Shown here: piece by piece, positions 36,623 to 46,736 of the stretch
How positions within the stretch are numbered: the first letter of the stretch is position 1
Layout of the letters: each line of letters begins with the position of its first letter
Assembly: GCF_001310225.1 (NCBI RefSeq)
Contig: NZ_CP012898.1
Coordinates: forward strand, 2,294,001 to 2,358,000
Direction: 5' to 3'
Length of the DNA stretch: 64,000 bases
Origin: Pseudalgibacter alginicilyticus
GTDB taxonomy: Bacteria > Bacteroidota > Bacteroidia > Flavobacteriales > Flavobacteriaceae
Position numbers and translations under genes: made by a program
Notes under the pieces: model-generated
Told to the model about the DNA's origin: nothing
The model's input: the letters and a program-made list of their open reading frames with translations, nothing else
The model's database searches: none

Positions 36623-38260
36623 TTACTTCTTTTTATTTTTACGCTTTCTTTCAAGTATTCTTTTATGAATCCACCCTAATTCAGGATAAGGTCCAATTTC
36701 TGCTCTATAGCTAATTAATATTTCGTGTAACTCCTTTTGAATTTTTAGATGTTGTCCGTAAACATTTGTTGTTTGAGAAGGGTCATCTTTTAAATTATAC
36801 AATTGTGCTGATGGTGCATCTTTTTTTATTTCACCATTTAGGACGTCACTATTTATTTGTCCCGTAAGTTTGGTGGATGCTGCTCCTCCTAAAGTATGGT
36901 CTCCAATATTTTTCCCTTGAAACCCTCCTGAATCTTGCGCTGGGATATAAACCCAATCTCCTTTTCTAACAGTAAGATGTTCTGGAACATTTGGAGAAAT
37001 AATCAAAAGGTCACGTAAAGGGTTTGTAGCCTCTCCCAAAAATTCTGGTAATTGGTTAATTCCATCTGGACACTCATTTTTCCTCAATTTTTTATCAACA
37101 ATAGTTGAAAAAGTAGGTAAGAGATCTATTTGACTAATTAAATGGTCTGATTTACTGTTCGCAGGAATTTTATCTGGCCATCTGGCTATAAAAGGCACAC
37201 GATGCCCGCCTTCCCATGCGCCAAATTTAAATCCTAATAATTCTCCATTTATTTTATGACCAGCTTTAATGGCATCTTGACCACCAAAGTTAAGCATACC
37301 TCCATTATCACTAGTAAAAATCACTAAAGTATTGTCTGCAACACCCAAATCTTTGAGTGTTTTCATAACCTCACCAACCATCCAATCCAATTCGTGTATA
37401 AAATCGCCATAAAGCCCTGCTTTACTTGTTCCCTTAAACTGGGGAGCCGGAGTAAACGGGTGATGGATATTGGTAGTTGCCAAATATAGGAAGAATGGAT
37501 GTTCTTTATTCTTTGAATAGGTGTTTTTCATCCATTCTATGGCTTTGTTTTTTAGAGTTGTTCCTACTTTTTCATCTTGATACAGCAAATGGGCTTTTTC
37601 TGCCCCTCCAATAGCCGTATACCCTCCTTTTGCTGGCCATTGTTGGGTCACTGATTTTTTACCCAAAACAAAAGGATCTGCAGGGTCATAACCAACCACC
37701 CCATGATTTTCTACATAAACATATGGCGGCCCACTATTTACCATAGGAATACCATAAAAATAATCAAAGCCCAACTCTAAAGGTCCCGGTTTCAGATCAG
37801 CGTTATAATCTGGTTTATCGGTTCCCAGACCGAGATGCCATTTACCAATACAAGCCGTTGCATACCCTGATTCTTTAAGTACACTCGCAATAGTTACTTT
37901 TGTTGTATCAACCGTTAACCCTTGGTCTAAACCTCCAATAGCTCCCCAATAGTTTCTACGCAAAGGATACTGACCAGTAATTAAACCATAACGAGAAGCA
38001 GAACACACGGCTGAAGGTGAGTGCGCATCGGTAAACATCCGACCTTCTACGGCTAATTGGTCGATATTTGGCGTATTTACCAAGGTAGCCCCATAACAAC
38101 TCAGGTCTCCGTAGCCTAAATCGTCTGCATTAATTAAAACAATATTAGGTAACTTTTCAGTTAAATTATTTTCTTCTATTACATTGTCCTTTTTAGTTTG
38201 GTTACAACTTACCAGTTGTGTCACGGCAATAACAATAATAATTTTTAGCTTGATCTTCAT
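36623..38260 (-). CDS. Family S1 sulfatase lipoprotein (C-S-A-S-R active site)
   Basis: This 545-residue sulfatase has a lipobox LVSC (Cys19) and a polar linker. NADDLGYGD gives the metal pair, Cys86 in CSASR is the formylglycine site with Ala in the Pro position, GKWHLG, TNIHHPF and FTSDNGGML follow. It is a clear paralogue of the sulfatase at 26259-27839 (shared GFDYFYG, PPYVYVEN, HHPFTP, GHKINGELLGFKFG), which retains CTPSR and is not lipidated. The basic C-terminus (KRILERKRKNKKK) is unusual for this set. It lies 35 bp after a GH95 gene and 1 bp before the SGNH gene. Confidence 0.96.
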   Translation of the reverse strand: MKIKLKIIIVIAVTQLVSCNQTKKDNVIEENNLTEKLPNIVLINADDLGYGDLSCYGATLVNTPNIDQLAVEGRMFTDAHSPSAVCSASRYGLITGQYPLRRNYWGAIGGLDQGLTVDTTKVTIASVLKESGYATACIGKWHLGLGTDKPDYNADLKPGPLELGFDYFYGIPMVNSGPPYVYVENHGVVGYDPADPFVLGKKSVTQQWPAKGGYTAIGGAEKAHLLYQDEKVGTTLKNKAIEWMKNTYSKNKEHPFFLYLATTNIHHPFTPAPQFKGTSKAGLYGDFIHELDWMVGEVMKTLKDLGVADNTLVIFTSDNGGMLNFGGQDAIKAGHKINGELLGFKFGAWEGGHRVPFIARWPDKIPANSKSDHLISQIDLLPTFSTIVDKKLRKNECPDGINQLPEFLGEATNPLRDLLIISPNVPEHLTVRKGDWVYIPAQDSGGFQGKNIGDHTLGGAASTKLTGQINSDVLNGEIKKDAPSAQLYNLKDDPSQTTNVYGQHLKIQKELHEILISYRAEIGPYPELGWIHKRILERKRKNKKK

Positions 38261-38295
38261 GTTTAGTTGTATTATTTGATTCTACAACACTTTAA

Positions 38296-40620
38296 CTAAT
38301 CTTTCCAATTGTAAGTTTCACCTGCTTTAAGTGTTATTTCTTGACTTAACTTCCCATTCACCTGTAAACGGAAACTACCATCCATTGTTGCTTTAATAAC
38401 TGCAGTGGTTAGGCTACCTTTATCCCAATACAAATCCAACTCAAATCCACCACGTGAGCGTAATCCTGTAATACTTCCTTTTGGCCAAGCAGCTGGAAGC
38501 GCAGGTAACAAATTAATTTTACCATCATGGCTTTGCATCAGCATTTCGGTAATACCTGAAACCAATCCAAAATTTCCATCAATTTGAAAAGGTGGATGAA
38601 CATCTAAAAGATTGGGTAATGTAGATTTTTGTTGTAATGCTATAATATTTTCATGTGCTTTTTCAGGTTTTAATAGACGTGCCCAAAAATTAATAATCCA
38701 AGCACGACTCCATCCAGTATGTCCACCGCCATTAGCAAGACGGTGCTCGATAGTTTTCTTAGCAGCTTCAAATAATTCTGGGGTATTTTCTTTTGAAATC
38801 TGATTAGAAGGATGCAAAGCATATAAATGTGAAATATGGCGATGTCCTGGATCGCGTTCCTCAAACTCCTCCATCCACTCCATCAAACGTCCATCACTAC
38901 CTATCTGTAAAGGTTGAATTTGTGTTATCTGACTTTTTAATATTTCTCTAAATGTTTCATCAACTCCCAAAATTTCAGCAGATTTTATACAATTACGATA
39001 TAATTCCAGTATAATAGATCGATCCATTGTGGATCCCATAGATACGGTAGCTACTTCACCATCATTTGTTATAAAATCATTTTCAGGTGATACTGAAGGA
39101 GACGTCACCAAATACCCAGTTTTGGGATCGGTAATCATAAAGTCTACAAAAAACTCTGCAGCTTCTTTCATAATTGGGTATGCGTGTTCTGCTAAGTATT
39201 TTTTGTCTTTGGTGTATTCATAATGGGTGAACAGATGCTGACAACTCCACGCAGCACCCATAGGCCACATACCATATCGTGCTCTTCCAAATGCAGCCGT
39301 CATATACCAAGCATCACTGGTATGATGGGCCACAAAACCACGACTGCCATAAGTTTCACGTGCAGTAATTCTACCCATTTCACGTAATTTGCCTATAAAT
39401 TCTAAAAAGGGTTCATGACATTCAGCGAGATTAGTCATTTCTGCCATCCAATAATTCATTTGAATATTGATATTAATATGATAATCGGCATTCCATGGTG
39501 GTTTAAAGCCATTTACCCAAATTCCTTGTAAGTTAGCTGGCATAGTTCCTGGTCTTGAACTACTAATCAGCAAGTATCTTCCATATTGATAATGCAATTG
39601 GGTAAGGTAATTATCAACTGAGCCTTGTTTTACTTGTTGTAAACGTTTATCAGTAGGTAAATCTTCACCATCTTCTTCAGAAATTTTAAAATCTAATCTT
39701 TTAAAAAGTGAACGATAATCATGGATGTGTGTTTGATACAAGTTTTCATAATCTTTATTCAATAACTTTTCAAGATTTGCTTCTGTAAGTTGTTTAGGAT
39801 CTTTACCATGGTAGTCACTTGCAGCTACAATCCGAACAATTAATTCATCTGCATCCGAAATTACTATTTTACCATCTTTAACTTCTGAGACACCTCCTTT
39901 TACTTCAAAATGAATCGTGGATTGAAACTTTACTCCTAAACCATCACCCACATGTTCTGAAAAATGAATACTATTTTTACTAAGCTGAATCTGTGTATTA
40001 TCCGTACGTTTTATATAGGCTGACAAATTAATGGACTTGTTTTGATCCGCCGAATATTTTATAAGCATTGCTTTATCTGGATAGCTTGAAAAACTTTCTC
40101 TTTTAAATGTAATTCCATCTTTTTCAAAATAGGTAGTTTGCAAAGCTTTATTTAAATCTAATTCACGTCTAAAATTAGTAATACTATCAAAACCTGTTCG
40201 TTCTACAAAGAAATTAGCCAGCATTTGGTTGGTCATTGTTCCCGTAGGAAAACGTTCGGTTAAAAGATTTTCTGTAAGATAAGTTTCCGCTTCAACAAAT
40301 TTCCTATCAAAAATTAATTGTTGAATTTTTTTAAGGACTTCAGGTCCTGCTTTTTTATCACGATTATAAAGTTTTTCTCCAGTCCAAATGGTTTCTTCGT
40401 TTAAACAGATAATTTCTTTTGAAGGAGTTCCATACAGCATCGCACCAAGACTTCCATTTCCAATGGGCAGTCCTTCATTCCATTTTTGGGTAGGCTGTTC
40501 AAACCAAATTTTTAACGCTTGTTCTTTTCTTTCTTGGTCTTGTTTTTTTTGTTCTGAATTTAAACATGACACAAAAAAAATCATCGTAAATACTGCTAAT
40601 AAAGTCTTGTAAATCGGCAT
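38296..40620 (-). CDS. GH95 alpha-L-fucosidase/galactosidase, lipoprotein
   Basis: The 774-residue inverting exo-glycosidase has a lipobox FVSC (Cys19). The N-terminal beta-domain opens KIWFEQPTQKWNEGLPIGNGSLGAM, typical of GH95, with ICLNEETIWTG. The helical-barrel catalytic residues are all present: Asn383 and Asn385 in NINIQMNYW, the acid Glu in SPSVSPEND, and the base Asp in FQIDGNFG. GH95 removes terminal alpha-1,2-L-fucose or alpha-L-galactose. It is the canonical member of a GH95 pair; the partner at 42104 has a substituted Asn. The intervening gene encodes a sulfatase, so the two probably treat related ends with different sulfation. Confidence 0.94.
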   Translation of the reverse strand: MPIYKTLLAVFTMIFFVSCLNSEQKKQDQERKEQALKIWFEQPTQKWNEGLPIGNGSLGAMLYGTPSKEIICLNEETIWTGEKLYNRDKKAGPEVLKKIQQLIFDRKFVEAETYLTENLLTERFPTGTMTNQMLANFFVERTGFDSITNFRRELDLNKALQTTYFEKDGITFKRESFSSYPDKAMLIKYSADQNKSINLSAYIKRTDNTQIQLSKNSIHFSEHVGDGLGVKFQSTIHFEVKGGVSEVKDGKIVISDADELIVRIVAASDYHGKDPKQLTEANLEKLLNKDYENLYQTHIHDYRSLFKRLDFKISEEDGEDLPTDKRLQQVKQGSVDNYLTQLHYQYGRYLLISSSRPGTMPANLQGIWVNGFKPPWNADYHININIQMNYWMAEMTNLAECHEPFLEFIGKLREMGRITARETYGSRGFVAHHTSDAWYMTAAFGRARYGMWPMGAAWSCQHLFTHYEYTKDKKYLAEHAYPIMKEAAEFFVDFMITDPKTGYLVTSPSVSPENDFITNDGEVATVSMGSTMDRSIILELYRNCIKSAEILGVDETFREILKSQITQIQPLQIGSDGRLMEWMEEFEERDPGHRHISHLYALHPSNQISKENTPELFEAAKKTIEHRLANGGGHTGWSRAWIINFWARLLKPEKAHENIIALQQKSTLPNLLDVHPPFQIDGNFGLVSGITEMLMQSHDGKINLLPALPAAWPKGSITGLRSRGGFELDLYWDKGSLTTAVIKATMDGSFRLQVNGKLSQEITLKAGETYNWKD

Positions 40621-40652
40621 ATTGTTTTTATTTATTTTAAATTTCGTCTTAT

Positions 40653-42083
40653 TTAATCTTGTTTATGTCCTTTAAATCCAACTGATGAATCTAAAACTTT
40701 GCCACTTTTAGGAGGTCTATGAGCCTCCTTAGCATAACTCAATATTTTTTTTAGAATTTCGGGATGCTCATCTGCCAAATTATGTTGTTCTTCAATATCC
40801 GCACTCAAATCATACAATTCATAATCTGTTTGTTTATTAGGCTTTATAGCTTTCCAATCTCCCATTCTAATTGCACGACTCTTGGGATCCTCCCAATACA
40901 AATAATCATGCTGTTTTTGATGCTGATTTGATTTTTCTCCCAATAATGTAGGCATGATAGAAATTCCATCGGTTGACTCAGGAGCTACAGTTCCAGCAAT
41001 ATCAGCAAGGGTAGGCATGATATCTGGGAAATACCCTAAATAGTTAGAAACACTTCCTGCTTCTATTTTTCCAGGCCAATATGCTATAAAAGGGATTCTA
41101 AGACCCCCTTCATAAAAATTCCCTTTCCCGCCTCTAAAGCGCTTACCTGTTTTAGGGTCTAAATTTGGGGCAAAAAAACCATGTGGATGCTTTTCATTTT
41201 CAAAATACGGTTGACCACCATTATCACCTGACACAAAAACTATGGTGTTATCCGCAATACCTAATTCTTCAAGCAAAGCTACAATCTCACCTATTTGTCT
41301 GTCCACCATTTCTACCATAGCGGCGTACATCTGTGCATCATATTTTCCTTTTTGGTTAGTTGCATCCCATGGCTCATCTTTATACTTTTGCCATTCAGGC
41401 TCCTCCTCTGGCATAGCCCAATATCCATGTGGGGGTGTCCAAGCCATATAAGCAAAAAACGGCTCATCTTTTTTAGCACGAATGAATTCTAACCCCTTGT
41501 CGTGAATTAAATGATGTGAAAAAATTTCTCCACTTAAATAATCACCTGTATTACCTTCTAAAGGCACTTTTTTACTATTATGCACCAAATATTTAGGATA
41601 GTAGGTATGCGCATGCACTTGATGATAATATCCAAAAAAGGTATCAAAACCTTGTTTTTCTGGAACACCCGTTGTTCCTACGTCACCCAATCCCCATTTA
41701 CCAAACCCACCAGTAGCATATCCGGCATCACTAAGTACTTTGGCTATGGTAATATCATCTGCTGCCAAACCTATTCCTCCGCTATTAGATCTTACTGTGG
41801 TATGCCCTGTATGTTGCCCTGTAATTATGGTACTTCTTGTAGGCGCACAAACATTTCCACCAGCTAAAAATTGCGTGAAACGCATACCATCTGAAGCCAA
41901 TTTATCAATATTCGGAGTATCTAAAATAGGATGCCCCATTCCAGAAGATTCATAATAACCCCATTCATCCATCATAATGTAAACAATATTAGGTTTATCC
42001 ACCTTATTGGGCTTAGAACTACAGCTTGTCATTGTTAATACAATTAATGATACTAATGAGTAAAACATATATTTTTTATTCAT
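40653..42083 (-). CDS. Family S1 sulfatase lipoprotein with D-E metal site and C-A-P-T-R active site
   Basis: This 476-residue protein has a lipobox MTSC (Cys21). The first metal motif reads MMDEWGYYESSG, with Asp-Glu where the others have Asp-Asp. The formylglycine segment is CAPTR (Cys79), Thr replacing the consensus Ser. GKWGLGDVG replaces GKWHLG, so the His after GKW is Gly. TPPHGYW and VSGDNGGQ complete the core. These differences set it apart from the other 14 sulfatases, most likely as a distinct S1 subfamily. It is placed between the two GH95 genes (20 and 32 bp gaps). Confidence 0.93.
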   Translation of the reverse strand: MNKKYMFYSLVSLIVLTMTSCSSKPNKVDKPNIVYIMMDEWGYYESSGMGHPILDTPNIDKLASDGMRFTQFLAGGNVCAPTRSTIITGQHTGHTTVRSNSGGIGLAADDITIAKVLSDAGYATGGFGKWGLGDVGTTGVPEKQGFDTFFGYYHQVHAHTYYPKYLVHNSKKVPLEGNTGDYLSGEIFSHHLIHDKGLEFIRAKKDEPFFAYMAWTPPHGYWAMPEEEPEWQKYKDEPWDATNQKGKYDAQMYAAMVEMVDRQIGEIVALLEELGIADNTIVFVSGDNGGQPYFENEKHPHGFFAPNLDPKTGKRFRGGKGNFYEGGLRIPFIAYWPGKIEAGSVSNYLGYFPDIMPTLADIAGTVAPESTDGISIMPTLLGEKSNQHQKQHDYLYWEDPKSRAIRMGDWKAIKPNKQTDYELYDLSADIEEQHNLADEHPEILKKILSYAKEAHRPPKSGKVLDSSVGFKGHKQD

Positions 42084-42103
42084 TTCAAGTTTAGTTTTAA
42101 TTT

Positions 42104-44575
42104 TTATTCATTTTTCCAAACAACTGTTTCCCCGTTGTTTATAGAAAATAATTTACTCAGTTTTCCTTCCAAATAAACTCTAAAATCTCCACTTGTATTG
42201 GCATGTATTTTTGCCTCAACTAGTTTTCCTTTTTCCCAAATAATATCCACTTCAAAACCACCACGAGCACGTAACCCTTTTATAGTTCCTGTTGACCATG
42301 CTGAAGGTAAAGCTGGTAAAAGATGTAAAATATAAGAGGCATTGGCTAAGTTTTCATCAGGAACTACAGGAACAAAATGATTAGATTGTTTTGTGTCTTT
42401 TTTATAAGCAACAAATGCGGCATTTTCAATACTATTTGAAGAGTTATCAATACTTCTCAAATGACTTTGTAATAACATCTCACAAACACTGGCAGTACCT
42501 CCAAAATTTCCATCAATTTGAAACGGAGGATGAAAATCAAATAAATTTGGATATGCTCTTTCAGATGTTAAAAATTGATAAAATTGGTGTGCCTTATCCC
42601 CATTATGTAGTCGTGCCCAAAAGTTGGCTTTCCATGCGGTACTCCAACCCGTTGAAATATCTCCACGATGTTTCATAGTAACCAATGCTGCCTCTGTAAT
42701 CTCTTTAGTTATAAGTGGAGAAAAATCACGTCCAGGATGCAAAGCTATTAAATGAGAAATGTGACGATGTTGGTCTGTAGGGCTGTCCCAATCTTCTGGC
42801 CATTCTTGTAATTGTCCATATTGTCCAATTTTTTGAGGTGTTAGTTTTGGAATGATATTCTGTAACTGTTTTACAAAAGATTCATCACGTTTTAAAACCG
42901 TTGCCGCCTCTATACAATCAGTAAATAAATTTAATGCCAATTGCTGTTCAAATGATGCACCATATGCTTGTTTGTTTAATTTACCATATTTATCTGTTAA
43001 ATAAGCATTTTCTGGAGACCATGTTGGATACACAAGTAGCGAACCATCTTTCCAAGGTGCCAAAAATGCCATATAAAATTCCGCAGCCCCTTTTAAAATA
43101 GGATAAATTTCTTCAAGATATTTTTTATCTTTATTAAACGCGTAATGCTCAAAAAGGTTTTGGCAAAGCCATGCTCCCGATTGTTGCATACGTCTACCAT
43201 GTGTATTGGGTGCAGTAAATCCAAATACATTCCCATTGAGCCCCATACTCCAGCCTTTCCCAATCCCGAAAGATTCCTGCGCCACAAATTTGCCTGATTC
43301 TGCAACCATTTTCATGTACTCTATATAAGGTCTAAAAGACTCCGGAAGATTTGCCGTTTCTACCATCCAATAATTCATAGCTAAATTAATATCGGTATGA
43401 TAGTCACTATTCCAAGCAGGTTTCAAGTTTCCATTCCATAACCCTTGTAAATTTGAAGGAACTGGAGCAGTCCTTGAACTACTTATTTGCAAATAGCGTG
43501 AGTAGTTAAAATAGAGGTTTTCCAATTCAAGGCTAGGTCCTCTTTTAACTAATTCATCAGTTGTTAATTCTGAAGGTTCAAAATTTAGTTTTAATTGACA
43601 CCTATCCATTAACTCAGAAACATCCTGTTCATGTGACTTTTTAAGATTGTTATAGCCTATATTAAGAGCCTTATTCAGCATATTTTGACTATCTAACTGA
43701 AAATCACGTCCTTTAAAAGACGGATAAACAGGCAAATAATCTGTATAAGCTGTCAAATATATTTTAACGTCTGTAGCATCCTCTACCAATACTGAACCAT
43801 CTTCTTGTGGAATTAACTTCGCATTTCCTGCATCAATGTGAACTAACTGCTGAAATTCAATATCATCTTGTACCATTGAAACTTTTCCAGTTAATACAAT
43901 GGTATTTCCTTGAAACTTCACACTATTTTTTTTATGTAAAGTTCCTACCTTAATTTTAAGATTCATTTTAGAATTTTGAGCTGTATATCGCGCGGCAAAT
44001 ACATCATTTGGATGACTACAGAAATATTCTCTTTTAAAATGAGTATCATTAATACTGTAACTTACTGTTCCTATTCCAGTACGGGCGTTCAAAGTTCGGG
44101 TGTAATCACTTACAACAGTGCTATCATGTCCGGTAAACACGTATAAATCTGTAAAAGGGGCATAATTCCCTAAAGGCTGATGGCTACTGAGGTATTTAGT
44201 TGACAGGGCTTCCATACTACCTTCTGAAGTGCCATATTTATCGTTTCGATAAGCTTCGCGTACTTTTTGGAAGTTTTTATATGCTCCAACACGCGTTCCA
44301 GATTGTTCCACTTCACTTAATCCTCTTTTGCTATTCATCCACAGGGTGATATCGTTTAGCATGATATGTTCTTCTTCAATGCCTCCAGAAAACATAGCTC
44401 CCAATCGACCGTTACCCAATGGTAGAGCTTCCTGCATATAACCAGGCTTATTGTAATCTTGTCTTTGCTCGGTGGTAAATTTACTGGCAGGTTTATCATA
44501 CGTCAGCAAAAACTGCGCAGAACATTTTGCGGAGATTACAAAAATCAATAATACACTTACAATATGTTTTATCAT
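42104..44575 (-). CDS. GH95-family glycosidase with Asn-to-Asp change in the active site
   Basis: The 823-residue exported protein (signal to about KCSAQ, 21) has GH95 features: LPLGNGRLGAMFSGG, MLNDITLWM, the acid Glu in PTWSPENAY and the base Asp in FQIDGNFGG. In the motif holding the two base-assisting Asn residues it reads TDINLAMNYW, so Asp395 replaces the first Asn while Asn397 is kept. The partner at 38296 has both. It also has an insert of about 50 residues before the C-terminal domain (SIDNSSNSIENAAFVAYKK region). The change may alter specificity (for example alpha-L-galactose versus fucose) or activity. It follows a GH36-like gene by 10 bp. Confidence 0.92.
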   Translation of the reverse strand: MIKHIVSVLLIFVISAKCSAQFLLTYDKPASKFTTEQRQDYNKPGYMQEALPLGNGRLGAMFSGGIEEEHIMLNDITLWMNSKRGLSEVEQSGTRVGAYKNFQKVREAYRNDKYGTSEGSMEALSTKYLSSHQPLGNYAPFTDLYVFTGHDSTVVSDYTRTLNARTGIGTVSYSINDTHFKREYFCSHPNDVFAARYTAQNSKMNLKIKVGTLHKKNSVKFQGNTIVLTGKVSMVQDDIEFQQLVHIDAGNAKLIPQEDGSVLVEDATDVKIYLTAYTDYLPVYPSFKGRDFQLDSQNMLNKALNIGYNNLKKSHEQDVSELMDRCQLKLNFEPSELTTDELVKRGPSLELENLYFNYSRYLQISSSRTAPVPSNLQGLWNGNLKPAWNSDYHTDINLAMNYWMVETANLPESFRPYIEYMKMVAESGKFVAQESFGIGKGWSMGLNGNVFGFTAPNTHGRRMQQSGAWLCQNLFEHYAFNKDKKYLEEIYPILKGAAEFYMAFLAPWKDGSLLVYPTWSPENAYLTDKYGKLNKQAYGASFEQQLALNLFTDCIEAATVLKRDESFVKQLQNIIPKLTPQKIGQYGQLQEWPEDWDSPTDQHRHISHLIALHPGRDFSPLITKEITEAALVTMKHRGDISTGWSTAWKANFWARLHNGDKAHQFYQFLTSERAYPNLFDFHPPFQIDGNFGGTASVCEMLLQSHLRSIDNSSNSIENAAFVAYKKDTKQSNHFVPVVPDENLANASYILHLLPALPSAWSTGTIKGLRARGGFEVDIIWEKGKLVEAKIHANTSGDFRVYLEGKLSKLFSINNGETVVWKNE

Positions 44576-44585
44576 GTCTTTTTAG

Positions 44586-46688
44586 CTATTGATTTTTTTT
44601 AATAATTGTGTAGTTTCTGTCGCTATTAGGCTTCATTAACTCACCTCTCCATAAACCATTTTCTAATTTTTTGAATTCAAAGTTTTCTGAATATGGCACT
44701 TTTTTATTTGTCCAAATTAATAATGCCCCATCTTCCACCATTTGAATTTTCACAGACTTATCATCTATTTCCAATATTTCAAAAGTTGCAGCAGAAAGGT
44801 ATTTATCTGGTCTTCCAATGACAGACCAACCATGTTGTATTGGATTCAACAATACCAACCGCTCTTTTCTAGATTCCAAATTAAACTGATAATTATCTTT
44901 TAGAATTTGAGCTGAACCTTTATAATAATCATAAAGTAAAATACCTTCTTCTGGAACTTCCCACAGGCCCTGATAAGGTTGTGTCATACCACCCGCATAT
45001 GGATAATCTTTTAAAGAAATTTGGGCAGACACCTCTTTATCATCTTGATTCATGTTCACAGCCATAATAGCTGCTGCCTTGTTTTTTAATGGTGCAATGA
45101 CTCTAAAAGCCTCTCCATTTCGGTAAGGGTCTTGCATTAAACTTTCGGGCAACGGAACAGCAGGTGCCAAAGTTCCTAAAATACGTCCATCGGCATAAGT
45201 CAATGGTTTTAAGACGGTATCGTCAATCTGTTCTGGCACATCCGATAAATAGATAGGACCTCCGGACATGGCTCTGGCTACGGCCATTAATTGAGCGGTT
45301 TCCTCAAAATTAGCAAAGAACATATCTTGGTCCAACCAGTGCGTATGCCCTAACCAAAAAGCGTTGGCAAAATTTTGTACTAAGGTCACGTCCAACCGGT
45401 CCTTAGTAGTTTTATAATCTACACTTCCGCGGATAATAGCACTATACCTATGATTAAAAACATTAAAGTTTTGTTGGGCAATACAATTTAACAACATCAA
45501 ATCTTTGTCTTTACAATTTTCTTCTAAAGCAATATTATTGTAATGCACGCCCAAAATAGCATTACTTGCTCCTGAATTATTGCGAAAATTATCCGATTGA
45601 AAATCAACTTTAATGATATCAAAACCATTGTCTTTGGTATTTTTTGTCATTTCATGGAAAAACGCATTGGCAGATTCTTCTGAAATTTTCGGCATTAAAA
45701 TGTTTTTTTTACCACTCGGATTACGTTCTACCAAATGTCCTTCCAAACTCGCCATGCTATGCTTTGGTGACACAGCACCAAAATAGCCATTGAAATTTCT
45801 CCAAATACCCATCCATTTTATTTTATCATCTTTCTGACTGGTGATAGGCTCCCAACCATTTGGAAATTTAGCCTTATCTACACCAAAAGATAACAATTGT
45901 CCTTTTTCATGATCTAAATACCCATCATCAATCAGCATCCATCTAAAAGGAATTGTACTCTCTTTCATGCCTTTTAAAGCATCCAAAATAATATCCTCAG
46001 TGATGTTATGTTTATAATGTTCCCAAGAACACCAACCCAAGTATTTGTAAGCTTCAGGATATTCTTTATCAGATCTCCAATTGATATTTTCTTTAACACT
46101 ATCGGTATTCATCGCTTGCTCCCAAGCCATTTTAGCAGCTTCGTACGGATTTTTAGACTCCCCATAACTCATTAAAGGCACCGCTACATTTTCAGTACCT
46201 GTTCCATAAGTGGCAACCGTTAAATAAGCCGTTTTATTACGAATAGAAAAGGTATTACCGATACGGTTTGAAACCAAAGGTAAAAGTGCTAAATAGTCGC
46301 CGTTATCTTTTTGAAGCATCATAAAAGCTCCTAAATTTATATGACTGTCCATTCTTGGCTTTTGGTACTTGTAACCGTCTAATTCAGAAATATCATTAAA
46401 CCAAAGCGGTTCCACTCGATTCCCTGCAGCCAGTTTTTTAGAAAATGGCCGATAGTAAATGCCTTTTTTGTACTTAGGTAATTCTAATTTAATTTCAGAT
46501 ATAATCCCTAAAGAATCTGGTGTCAATTCTTGTTTCTGAACAGAAACTACTCCATTCCCATTAAAGGATGATACATTTAAGGATTGTGGGATCACTTCCA
46601 ATGGCGCATCTTGCTTCTTTGCCTTGGATTGTTCCGAACATGACAACACACAAGATATTCCTAAAATAAAAAGAAATGCTTTATTCAT
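44586..46688 (-). CDS. GH36-like alpha-galactosidase (Sip1/raffinose synthase type), lipoprotein
   Basis: This 700-residue protein has a lipobox VLSC (Cys17). A beta-sandwich N-terminal domain precedes a TIM barrel with LGWCSWEHY (218-226), FRWMLIDDGY (248-257), the nucleophile strand IIKVDFQ (Asp362) and RGSVDY (Asp424, likely acid/base). The layout matches the Sip1/raffinose-synthase branch of GH36, which transfers or hydrolyses alpha-galactose. In a sulfated galactofucan-type substrate it would remove alpha-galactosyl branches. It lies 48 bp after a sulfatase and 10 bp before GH95. Alpha-N-acetylgalactosaminidase is the other activity known in related groups. Confidence 0.88.
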   Translation of the reverse strand: MNKAFLFILGISCVLSCSEQSKAKKQDAPLEVIPQSLNVSSFNGNGVVSVQKQELTPDSLGIISEIKLELPKYKKGIYYRPFSKKLAAGNRVEPLWFNDISELDGYKYQKPRMDSHINLGAFMMLQKDNGDYLALLPLVSNRIGNTFSIRNKTAYLTVATYGTGTENVAVPLMSYGESKNPYEAAKMAWEQAMNTDSVKENINWRSDKEYPEAYKYLGWCSWEHYKHNITEDIILDALKGMKESTIPFRWMLIDDGYLDHEKGQLLSFGVDKAKFPNGWEPITSQKDDKIKWMGIWRNFNGYFGAVSPKHSMASLEGHLVERNPSGKKNILMPKISEESANAFFHEMTKNTKDNGFDIIKVDFQSDNFRNNSGASNAILGVHYNNIALEENCKDKDLMLLNCIAQQNFNVFNHRYSAIIRGSVDYKTTKDRLDVTLVQNFANAFWLGHTHWLDQDMFFANFEETAQLMAVARAMSGGPIYLSDVPEQIDDTVLKPLTYADGRILGTLAPAVPLPESLMQDPYRNGEAFRVIAPLKNKAAAIMAVNMNQDDKEVSAQISLKDYPYAGGMTQPYQGLWEVPEEGILLYDYYKGSAQILKDNYQFNLESRKERLVLLNPIQHGWSVIGRPDKYLSAATFEILEIDDKSVKIQMVEDGALLIWTNKKVPYSENFEFKKLENGLWRGELMKPNSDRNYTIIKKNQ

Positions 46689-46736
46689 TATATAGTTTAG
46701 TTTAAATAGTTTTTATTTTTTGACAACTAATATTAT

